Shown: in pieces, positions 1 through 5,825 of the stretch
Position numbering within the stretch: position 1 is the first letter of the stretch
How the letters are laid out: each line of letters starts with the position of its first letter
Source: JANRKT01 sp033763355
GTDB lineage: Bacteria > Bacteroidota > Bacteroidia > Chitinophagales > Chitinophagaceae
Direction of reading: 5' to 3'
Assembly (NCBI GenBank): GCA_033763355.1
Contig: JANRKT010000366.1
Span: 1-5,957, forward strand
DNA: 5,957 bases
Notes under the pieces: generated by a model
Seen by the model: the letters and a program-made list of their open reading frames with translations, nothing else
Databases searched by the model: none
What the model was told of the DNA's origin: nothing
Position numbers and translations under genes: made by a program

Positions 1-1
1 G

Positions 2-2461
2 CTGGAACGGGTTCGTGCAAGAACAATGGCCATGCATAACAGTAGTGAACTGGCAGAGACTGCTGCTGTTCTTTTTGAACAAATGATTGCCCTGGGCGTA
101 ACTACTGTACGGTCTTACATTGGTATCATTACCGAAAACAGCGATGAAATTGAATTCTGGACCACAGGCGAAGACGGGCGTCTGATCAATCACCTATTCA
201 ATGGCAACATCCGCAAATCTGCCACCATGTTTAAGATGTATGAAGGCTGGAAACGAAAAAGTAAATCACTTACCATTGACCAGGGGGGAAAAGAGCTGGA
301 AGAGTATTTACGCTATTTAAGCGAAGAGCTTCATGCACCCTTTACCATAGGGCTCACGCAAAAAAGGAGGGTGCAAAGCATCGCTTATTTTTCTAAAGGA
401 TTAATTGGTATTGCTACGCCAGAACCGCAGCCGGAAGAAACCATTACCATACTGGAAAGATTTGCCGCTGTGTTTGATCTTACCTATACCCGCTTCCTCG
501 ACCTGCAAAAAGCCGAGGCACAGGCAAGGCAGGCCATGATTGAAGCAGCTATGGAAAAAGTAAGAGCAAGAGCTATGGCTATGCAAAAACCAAATGAACT
601 GGTTGAAGTAGCTGAATTGCTTCGGAGAGAAATGGGCCTGCTGGGTGTGGAAGAATTAGAAACAAGCTCAATCTATATTCATGATGAAGCCAAGGGGACA
701 ACAGAGTGCTGGTATGCCATACAGGATATTCGTGATAATGAAAAGAAACTGCTGGCTGATTACATGACGATTAATTTAAATGATACATGGGTGGGCAGGG
801 AAATGCTGAAGTTTTACAACTCAGATCAAAAACAAGTTTCCATTCTGATGCAAGGCGAAAACAGGAAGGAATGGATCAATTACTGCGCTGAACATTCCAA
901 ACTGCTGAAGGGATATTATGGCGATGTGATCCCTGAAAGAACTTATCATTTATTGAAATTTTCCAATGGCTATATGGGCGCCGCATCATCAAGAGATATT
1001 TCTAAAGAAAGCTGGGATTTACTGAAAAGGGCTACTGCCGTTTTCTCACTGGCCTATACCCGTTTCAGCGACCTTCAAATAGCAGAAGCCAGTGCAAAAG
1101 AAGCAGTAAAACAGGCTGCGCTTGACCGAATCCGTGCAGATATTGCGTCCATGCGTACCATCAGCGACCTTGACAGGATCACTCCATTAATATGGAATGA
1201 ACTGACGATACTCGGTATTCCGTTTATCCGCTGCGGAGTTTTTATCATGGACGAAAAGCAACAACTCATTCATACTTTTCTTTCTAATCCGGAAGGGAAA
1301 GCGATTGCCGCATTTCATTTGCCTTATGATACGCCGGGCAATCTTTCAAAAGTCCTCAGCCATTGGAAAGAGCACAAAATTTATACAGATCATTGGGATC
1401 AAAGCGCCTTTGCTGAAATGGCAGCTATATTGGTAAAACAGGGGGCCATTACCACTCCTGATCAATACCTTGATTCCATCCCTCATGGCGGGTTTTATTT
1501 ACATTTTCTGCCATTCCTGCAGGGCATGTTGTATGTGGGCAATACAACGCATCTGGCAGACGATGATATAAAACTACTCCAGTCAGTAGCCGATACCTTT
1601 TCCACTGCTTATGCCCGATATGAGGACTTTAACAAACTGGAAACCGCCAAGCAACAGGTAGAAAAAACATTGGTGGATCTGAAACAGGCGCAAACACAAT
1701 TGGTACAATCAGAAAAAATGGCCTCACTTGGCGAACTTACCGCCGGCATTGCCCATGAAATACAAAACCCGTTGAATTTCGTCAACAACTTTAGTGAAGT
1801 AAGCAAAGAACTGCTGGATGAAATGAAAGAAGCCATTGAGAATGGCGAGGCAGAAGAGGCAAAAGGTATCATGAATGATATCATCCAGAATTTAGAAAAG
1901 ATCAATCACCACGGTAAAAGGGCCGATGCAATTGTAAAAGGAATGTTGCAACATTCAAGAACCAGCAGCGGGCAAAAAGAACTAACAGACATCAATGGAT
2001 TGGCTGATGAATACCTGCGGTTGGCTTATCATGGTTTAAGGGCAAAAGAAAAAAGCTTTAATGCAAAATTTGAAACCCATTTTGATGATACCATTGATAA
2101 AATAAATATCATCCCGCAGGATATTGGCCGTGTGATCCTCAACCTGATCAATAATGCATTTTATGCCGTAACGGAAAAGAAAAAACAGAACATTGAAGGA
2201 TATGAGCCAACTGTAACGGTAAGCACTGCAAAACCAAACGGCTTTGTTGAGATCAGGGTAAAAGACAATGGTATCGGTATCCCGCAAAAGGTATTGGATA
2301 AAATATTTCAACCCTTCTTTACTACCAAACCTACCGGGCAGGGAACGGGATTAGGATTATCGTTGGCTTATGATATTGTAAAGGCACATGGAGGGGAGTT
2401 GAAGGTGGAAACAAAAGAAGGACAGGGAAGTGAGTTTATCATACAATTCCCCGTTGTCTGA
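2..2461 (+). CDS. Soluble multi-sensor histidine kinase, 5' end cut by the window
   Basis: This is a cytoplasmic sensor histidine kinase that should autophosphorylate on His and pass the phosphate to a response regulator not seen here. The frame is open to the left edge. The codons before the ATG at 26 read LERVRART, matching the internal linker EKVRARAMAM, so 26 is very unlikely to be the true start. Residues below are numbered from that ATG. Three sensor-like modules (about 1-165, 176-360, 367-535) each begin with an 'RVRAR/RIRAD' helix and end in 'F.xxYxRFxDLQ'. They look GAF-like, but I assign that family only tentatively. A coiled coil (about 538-564) leads to the H-box (GIAHEIQNP, phospho-acceptor H577), N-box (N710), G1 (DNGIGIP from D747), F-box (IFQPFF, 760-765) and G2 (GQGTGLGLSLA, 771-781). 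No membrane segment is visible. All core motifs are intact. The last Val codon and the TGA stop lie inside the palindromic repeat at 2454-2578. Confidence 0.95.
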   Translation: MERVRARTMAMHNSSELAETAAVLFEQMIALGVTTVRSYIGIITENSDEIEFWTTGEDGRLINHLFNGNIRKSATMFKMYEGWKRKSKSLTIDQGGKELEEYLRYLSEELHAPFTIGLTQKRRVQSIAYFSKGLIGIATPEPQPEETITILERFAAVFDLTYTRFLDLQKAEAQARQAMIEAAMEKVRARAMAMQKPNELVEVAELLRREMGLLGVEELETSSIYIHDEAKGTTECWYAIQDIRDNEKKLLADYMTINLNDTWVGREMLKFYNSDQKQVSILMQGENRKEWINYCAEHSKLLKGYYGDVIPERTYHLLKFSNGYMGAASSRDISKESWDLLKRATAVFSLAYTRFSDLQIAEASAKEAVKQAALDRIRADIASMRTISDLDRITPLIWNELTILGIPFIRCGVFIMDEKQQLIHTFLSNPEGKAIAAFHLPYDTPGNLSKVLSHWKEHKIYTDHWDQSAFAEMAAILVKQGAITTPDQYLDSIPHGGFYLHFLPFLQGMLYVGNTTHLADDDIKLLQSVADTFSTAYARYEDFNKLETAKQQVEKTLVDLKQAQTQLVQSEKMASLGELTAGIAHEIQNPLNFVNNFSEVSKELLDEMKEAIENGEAEEAKGIMNDIIQNLEKINHHGKRADAIVKGMLQHSRTSSGQKELTDINGLADEYLRLAYHGLRAKEKSFNAKFETHFDDTIDKINIIPQDIGRVILNLINNAFYAVTEKKKQNIEGYEPTVTVSTAKPNGFVEIRVKDNGIGIPQKVLDKIFQPFFTTKPTGQGTGLGLSLAYDIVKAHGGELKVETKEGQGSEFIIQFPVV

Positions 2462-2578
2462 ATCACTGATTAATTGGATTAAGAGATTACACGGATTTAA
2501 ATAATGGCTTTAATGGCTTATAATTTAAAACGAAATCAGTGAAATCCATAAATCAGTGCGAATCTGTGGTTCAGACAA
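2454..2578. repeat. Imperfect palindromic element with 9-bp perfect terminal inverted repeats
   Basis: The ends are TTGTCTGAA (2454-2462) and its exact reverse complement TTCAGACAA (2570-2578). The longer arms, 2454-2498 and 2533-2578, pair at roughly 33 of 46 hand-aligned positions. Both arms keep a regular spacing of GATT blocks and the same inner end, GATTnCACnGATTT. The loop contains a perfect 9-bp tandem duplication, TAATGGCTT twice (2502-2519). It has no coding capacity. It resembles dispersed 'GATTACACGGATTT' palindromes I recall from Bacteroidetes intergenic regions; that is memory, not a search. A transcript could fold into a long hairpin and act as a terminator or 3' stabiliser for the upstream kinase, but there is no clean GC-stem plus U-tract, so that role is inference. 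Confidence 0.75.
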
Positions 2579-2580
2579 TT

Positions 2581-2673
2581 AATGATATTGTAAAAGCACA
2601 TGGGGGAGAGTTGAAGGTGGAGACAAAAGAAAGCGAAGGAAGCACGTTTATTATTCAATTACCCCGTTTATAA
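2581..2673 (+). pseudogene. Orphan 3' end of a histidine kinase (G2-distal tail)
   Basis: The frame 2581-2673 reads NDIVKAHGGELKVETKE, then SEGSTFIIQLPRL and a TAA stop. It matches the last 30 residues of the kinase ending at 2461 (YDIVKAHGGELKVETKE...) and is also very close at the nucleotide level. Everything upstream (H, N, G1, F and most of the G2 box) is missing, and there is no start codon at the break. The fragment starts two bases after the palindromic repeat ends. Many of its differences from the other copies are synonymous, so it derives from a formerly coding paralogue rather than being chance. It cannot encode a kinase. It also forms part of the upstream sequence of the FIST gene. 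Confidence 0.85.
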
Positions 2674-2700
2674 AAAAATAGTTTAATCAATAAAAGAATT

Positions 2701-3840
2701 ATGAAAGCAAAATCAATCAAAGGCAAATCTACTGATGAAATAACAAGCGCTTTGGCGCAAAGCATGATTGATGGATTTCAACCAACATTGGCCATTGCTT
2801 TTGTTTCTGTTCATCAGAACCGTAACGTTATTTGTGACATACTGGGAGACGCAGGTCTTGCCATTTTTGGTGCTACTTCAAATGGAGGCTTTATAGATGA
2901 TGAAGTGGAAATGGGAACAGCAGCAATTATGCTCTTAGATATCAATCCTAATTATTTTAAAATCTATTTTGAGGAATACCCTGAAAAGAATTACCGGGAA
3001 GTTGCGGCAACCATTGCGAAAAGAGCATTAACTGATTTCCAAAAGCCTTGCTTTTTAATGGCCGGAAGTCACATGGAAACGGATGCAGAACAATTGCTTT
3101 ATGGGTTTCAGGACATCATTGGAGAACAGGTAAACATTTATGGCGGTATGGCCGGTGATGATTTTTCGTTTACCAATCAATTTGTTTTTACCAATGGTAT
3201 TGAATCCAAAAGAGGAATGGTGGCACTGGCAATTGATGAGAATAAAATTAAAATAAAAGGACGGGCCACCTGTGGTTGGAAAGCGGTGGGAACAGAACGA
3301 ACTGTAACCAAAAGTGAAGGCAATCATGTTTATACGGTAGATGATATTCCGGTGCTTGACCTGACTGCTAAATATGGGGGTCTTGATAACATATCGCCTG
3401 ACAACGGCAGTTTTTCGATAGAAATTGCTGCTCAATTTCCCCTGCAACTGCAAAGACCATCCGGAGATCCTGTTATGAGGCCCGGTCTGCAGGTTGACTG
3501 GACCGATCATTCTTTTTACTGCAGCGGATCGGTTCCACAAGGTTCCAAAGTGCGGTTCTCTTTGCCCCCGGATTTTGATGTAATTGAAAAAGTAATTCAT
3601 GGCTGTGAAGATTTAAAAGCAACCGAAATGGAAGAGGCCGATGCGCTTATAATTTTCAGTTGTGCAGGCAGGTTTATTACACTTGGCCCGCTTATCGGTG
3701 AAGAAATTGAAGGTATGCGCAAAGTGTGGGATGTACCAATGGTGGGCATGTTTTCCAATGCAGAACTGGCCAGGGCTAACGGTGGAAACCTGGAAATGCA
3801 TAATCTTACCACTTGTTGCGTAGTTTTAAAAGAAGAATAG
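2701..3840 (+). CDS. FIST-domain sensory protein (FIST_N + FIST_C)
   Basis: This 379-residue soluble protein has the FIST architecture, a ligand-sensing module found alone or fused to histidine kinases and chemotaxis receptors; amino-acid-like ligands have been proposed for the family. Supporting sequence: FIST_N from about 25 to 215 with IFGATSNGGF (55-64) and the Gly-rich GGMAGDD (148-154) followed by a phenylalanine-rich strand; FIST_C from about 217 to 375 with FSCAGR (319-324), GPLIGEEIEGM (329-339) and VPMVGMFSNAEL (345-356). There is no signal peptide or membrane segment. The length is normal for a stand-alone FIST protein. The ATG at 2701 follows an A/T-rich leader (2674-2700) without a clear Shine-Dalgarno site, as is common in Bacteroidetes. 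Its stop codon directly abuts the ATG of the next kinase, which argues for co-translation and a shared function. Confidence 0.92.
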   Translation: MKAKSIKGKSTDEITSALAQSMIDGFQPTLAIAFVSVHQNRNVICDILGDAGLAIFGATSNGGFIDDEVEMGTAAIMLLDINPNYFKIYFEEYPEKNYREVAATIAKRALTDFQKPCFLMAGSHMETDAEQLLYGFQDIIGEQVNIYGGMAGDDFSFTNQFVFTNGIESKRGMVALAIDENKIKIKGRATCGWKAVGTERTVTKSEGNHVYTVDDIPVLDLTAKYGGLDNISPDNGSFSIEIAAQFPLQLQRPSGDPVMRPGLQVDWTDHSFYCSGSVPQGSKVRFSLPPDFDVIEKVIHGCEDLKATEMEEADALIIFSCAGRFITLGPLIGEEIEGMRKVWDVPMVGMFSNAELARANGGNLEMHNLTTCCVVLKEE

Positions 3841-4878
3841 ATGAATCAGCATTTGCAAACAATATTGGACATTATTCAGCAGCATGAACAACTTTTCCCT
3901 GAACAAAAGAATGTTCTTTTGAAATCGCTCAAAGATGCAAACAGGGAATTAGAGGTCATCAGTTTCAAACTTGACAGAACCGAAAAAATAAAACGAACCA
4001 CATCTATACTTTTAGAAGAAACCATACAGGAGTTAGAGCTGAAAAGAAAAGCAGTTGAAGAGGCGAAAGAATCATTGGAAAAATCGTTGGAAGAATTAAA
4101 AGCGGCACAGGCACAATTGATCCAATCAGAAAAAATGGCTTCACTTGGTGAGCTCACAGCAGGCATCGCACATGAAATTCAAAACCCCTTAAATTTTGTC
4201 AATAATTTTTCGGAAGTAAATAAAGAATTGGTTGACGAATTGCAACAGGAATTGAAGGCTGGAAGAATTGATGGTGCGATTGAAATCTCAGATGATATAA
4301 AAGCAAATGAAGAAAAGATAAACCACCATGGAAAAAGAGCCGATGCCATTGTAAAGGGCATGTTGCAACACTCCAGTAGTGGCAGTGGTAAAAAAGAACC
4401 AACTGATTTAAATAAATTAGCAGATGAATATTTACGACTAGCCTATCATGGCTTGCGGGCAAAAGATAAAAATTTCAATGCTACTTTAAAAACAGATTTT
4501 GATGAAACCATTGGCAACGTCAACATCATTCCACAGGATATTGGAAGAGTTATTCTTAATTTAATCAACAATGCTTTTTATGTAGTGAATGAAAAATCAA
4601 AACAAAACATTGCCGGTTATGAACCAACAGTTGAAGTAAATACCAGGAAAGAAGGAAACAAAGTAATGATAAGTGTAAAGGACAACGGCAACGGCATTCC
4701 GGATTCCATCAAAGACAAAATCTTTCAGCCCTTCTTTACCACCAAACCAACAGGACAGGGAACGGGATTAGGATTATCATTGGCTTATGATATAGTCACA
4801 AAAGGACATGGTGGGGAGTTAAAAGTGGAAACAAAAGAAGGTGAAGGGAGTGAGTTCATTATTTCCTTACCGTGGTGA
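3841..4878 (+). CDS. Soluble coiled-coil histidine kinase paired with the FIST protein
   Basis: This 345-residue cytoplasmic kinase has no recognisable sensor domain. Residues 1-98 are a charged, heptad-like helical segment, probably a dimerising or partner-binding coiled coil. The core is complete: H-box SLGELTAGIAHEIQNP with H111, a helical segment with INHHGKRADAIVKGMLQHS (160-178), N-box (DIGRVILNLINNAFY, N244), G1 (DNGNGIP from D281), F-box (IFQPFF, 294-299) and G2 (GQGTGLGLSLA, 305-315). From about residue 88 onward it is highly similar to the kinase ending at 2461, with one extra residue in YDIVTKGHGG where the other copies have YDIVKAHGG. It starts immediately after the FIST stop at 3840; the leader AAAGAAGAATAG may serve for reinitiation. 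The likely role is to relay FIST ligand sensing to an unlinked regulator. The end, ISLPW, is slightly unusual and sits at the start of the hairpin-rich mobile DNA. Confidence 0.94.
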   Translation: MNQHLQTILDIIQQHEQLFPEQKNVLLKSLKDANRELEVISFKLDRTEKIKRTTSILLEETIQELELKRKAVEEAKESLEKSLEELKAAQAQLIQSEKMASLGELTAGIAHEIQNPLNFVNNFSEVNKELVDELQQELKAGRIDGAIEISDDIKANEEKINHHGKRADAIVKGMLQHSSSGSGKKEPTDLNKLADEYLRLAYHGLRAKDKNFNATLKTDFDETIGNVNIIPQDIGRVILNLINNAFYVVNEKSKQNIAGYEPTVEVNTRKEGNKVMISVKDNGNGIPDSIKDKIFQPFFTTKPTGQGTGLGLSLAYDIVTKGHGGELKVETKEGEGSEFIISLPW

Positions 4879-4886
4879 TGTGGGCC

Positions 4887-4899
4887 GTGCCGATGGCAC
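4887..4899. repeat. Short hairpin, left-most of the transposase leader
   Basis: GTGCC-gat-GGCAC forms a perfect 5-bp stem with a 3-base loop, nine bases after the kinase stop. It is the first of six small stems in 4887-5098 and could be part of the left-end recognition structure of the insertion sequence. Confidence 0.55.
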
Positions 4900-4918
4900 T
4901 CGGTTCGTATTGGCGGGA

Positions 4919-4949
4919 CTTGCACCGGAATAAATTCCGGTGTTACAAG
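4919..4949. repeat. Long hairpin CTTG-CACCGGAAT/ATTCCGGTG-CAAG
   Basis: The core 4923-4942 is a perfect 9-bp inverted repeat, CACCGGAAT and ATTCCGGTG, with an AA loop. A further 4-bp stem, CTTG (4919-4922) with CAAG (4946-4949), closes it across a 3-base bulge. This is the strongest hairpin of the leader and the best candidate for a structured transposase-binding site or a block to read-through from the upstream kinase. The function is inferred. Confidence 0.7.
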
Positions 4950-4956
4950 ATGAAAC

Positions 4957-5099
4957 CGAGCCTGCGACTCTGACAACTGGCAATGCAAGGGATTATCGTA
5001 CACAGGAAAACCAGAGGCGTGCCTCGTATAGATTTTGTAACAACGGGTTTTAACCCGTTGCAGGAAAACCGATAGCAAAAAAATAGAGCCGTAGGCTCG
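4957..5099. repeat. Repeated hairpin modules upstream of tnpA
   Basis: Four further stems lie here: GAG...CTC with one mismatch (4958-4970), GAGGC-gt-GCCTC (5014-5025), CAACGGGTT-tt-AACCCGTTG (5041-5060, perfect 9-bp stem) and GAGCC-gta-GGCTC (5086-5098). The 10-mer CAGGAAAACC occurs twice (5003-5012 and 5061-5070), each time upstream of an AGAG...CTCGT hairpin. The segment 4957-4971 is the reverse complement of 5085-5099 at 13 of 15 positions. The modular repetition suggests a structured leader or end region of the insertion sequence. It contains no open reading frame of note. Confidence 0.65.
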
Positions 5100-5120
5100 T
5101 CACATAGAAAAATAAATGTC

Positions 5121-5582
5121 ATGGCAAACACCTATCACCAAATCTATTTGCAGTTAGTCTTTGCAGTAAAATACCGGGCGGCGGTTCTTGATAAAGCATG
5201 GCGAAGTAAAGTACAGGGAGTAATCGGCAACCTCATCAATGAAACCGGCTGCAAAACCATCATCGTAAACGGGGTGGAAGACCACATGCATTGCTTCGTT
5301 GGGTTGAGACCTGCTGTTTCTGTTTCCGATTTAATGAAAACAGTAAAAGCAAAATCGTCTTTGTATATCAACAATCATTCACTTACCAGCCAAAGGTTTG
5401 AGTGGCAGGAAGGTTATGGTGTATTTTCCTACCATCAGTCAATGGTAGATACAATTTACAAATACATTCAAAATCAGGAAGAGCACCATAAAATTCAAAC
5501 ATTTTCTGAAGAATACCTGGCATTACTAAAAGAGTTTAAGGTAGAGCATGATGCGCAATATATTTTCCATGACTTGATATAG
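5121..5582 (+). CDS. tnpA: IS200/IS605-family Y1 (HUH) transposase
   Basis: This 153-residue protein has the length and motifs of a single-domain Y1 transposase, which cuts and rejoins single-stranded DNA through a 5'-phosphotyrosine link. The HUH metal-binding motif is H55-M56-H57 in VEDHMHCFVGL. The likely nucleophile is Y115 in YKYIQNQEEHH, with Q119 four residues on as the usual additional metal ligand. WQEGYGVFSYH (95-105) is typical of Bacteroidetes members. All catalytic residues are present and the frame is intact, so it could be active. The ATG at 5121 is chosen because the conserved N-terminal strand (TYHQIYLQLVFAVKYR) begins there; an ATG at 5116 is out of frame. The upstream sequence is A-rich without a clear ribosome site, and the hairpin cluster upstream may limit expression. 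A REP-associated (RAYT) relative is an alternative, but this sequence reads more like an ordinary IS200 enzyme. Confidence 0.92.
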   Translation: MANTYHQIYLQLVFAVKYRAAVLDKAWRSKVQGVIGNLINETGCKTIIVNGVEDHMHCFVGLRPAVSVSDLMKTVKAKSSLYINNHSLTSQRFEWQEGYGVFSYHQSMVDTIYKYIQNQEEHHKIQTFSEEYLALLKEFKVEHDAQYIFHDLI

Positions 5583-5589
5583 AGACATA

Positions 5590-5610
5590 CCGGACCGGCC
5601 GGCCTGGGGC
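5590..5610. other. GC-rich patch after tnpA, possible right-end structure
   Basis: A 21-base run almost entirely G and C begins 8 bases after the transposase stop, within A/T-rich surroundings. It contains CCGG three times and the palindrome GGCCGGCC (5597-5604), so several alternative small stems are possible. Its place fits the subterminal right-end hairpin of an IS200-type element, but no single stable stem stands out. Confidence 0.4.
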
Positions 5611-5631
5611 TTTTACAAAAATATAAATGAA

Positions 5632-5802
5632 ATGATGCCGGATAAAATCTTTCAACCCTTCTTCACCACCAAGCCAACGGGACAGGGAACGGGATTGGGA
5701 TTATCATTGGCATATGATATTGTAAAAGCACATGGTGGGGAGTTGAAGGTGGAGACGAAAGAAGGCGAAGGTTCAGAGTTTATTATTCGACTGTCAGCAT
5801 AA
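5632..5802 (+). pseudogene. Orphan 3' end of a histidine kinase (F-box, G2 box and tail)
   Basis: From the ATG-ATG at 5632-5637 the frame runs 56 codons to TAA. It reads MMPDKIFQPFFTTKPTG, then GQGTGLGLSLAYDIVKAHGG and a tail ending FIIRLSA. This is the last third of a HATPase_c domain: F-box and G2 box are intact, but the H-box, dimerisation helices, N-box and G1 box are absent. It matches both complete kinases of the window, and its YDIVKAHGG is closer to the first one. It directly follows the insertion sequence. It is most simply a recombination or duplication remnant. Because the frame is clean and starts with tandem ATGs, expression as a tiny protein cannot be excluded, but it cannot be a kinase. 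Confidence 0.85.
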
Positions 5803-5825
5803 TCAAAGTAAATATTAAACAACAA

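Larger units (their letters stand above)
4879..5631 (+). mobile_element. IS200/IS605-like insertion sequence (approximate limits)
   Basis: This segment lies between two kinase-derived sequences. It holds a hairpin-rich noncoding leader, a single Y1 transposase gene and a GC-rich tail. IS200-type elements move as single-stranded circles, have no terminal inverted repeats and no target duplication, and use subterminal hairpins recognised by TnpA, so their ends cannot be set by eye. The left limit is placed just after the kinase stop at 4878 and the right limit just before the orphan kinase tail at 5632; the true ends may be tens of bases inside. No accessory tnpB is present. Confidence 0.6.

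Noticed and set aside
26..28. ATG at 26 as the true start of the first kinase
   Set aside because: The frame is open to the window edge, and the codons before it encode LERVRART, homologous to the internal linker, so the protein continues upstream.
2660..2700. Promoter for the FIST-kinase pair in the A/T-rich leader
   Set aside because: TAGTTTAA at about 2681 matches the -7 consensus only partly, and A/T richness makes such matches common. A promoter is likely here but cannot be placed.
3055..3600. 181-codon open frame on the minus strand inside the FIST gene
   Set aside because: It lies entirely within a well-supported gene on the other strand, has no recognisable motifs, and looks like a shadow frame. 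The same applies to the shorter minus-strand frames elsewhere.
3838..3843. FIST and kinase as one fused protein by stop read-through or frameshift
   Set aside because: The TAG is followed directly by an in-frame ATG and no recoding signal is visible; two coupled genes explain it.
5029..5038. Possible Bacteroidetes -7 box (TAGATTTTG-like) upstream of tnpA
   Set aside because: It is only a near match to TAnnTTTG, has no convincing -33 partner, and hairpins lie between it and the gene; too weak to annotate.
4887..5098. CRISPR array or riboswitch in the hairpin cluster
   Set aside because: There are no regularly spaced identical repeats with unique spacers, and no known riboswitch core is recognisable. 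The layout fits insertion-sequence end or leader structure better.
4750..5802. One kinase gene split in two by the insertion sequence
   Set aside because: The kinase before the insertion already has its own complete F-box, G2 box and stop, and the fragment after it repeats the same segment, so it is a duplicate tail and not the other half.
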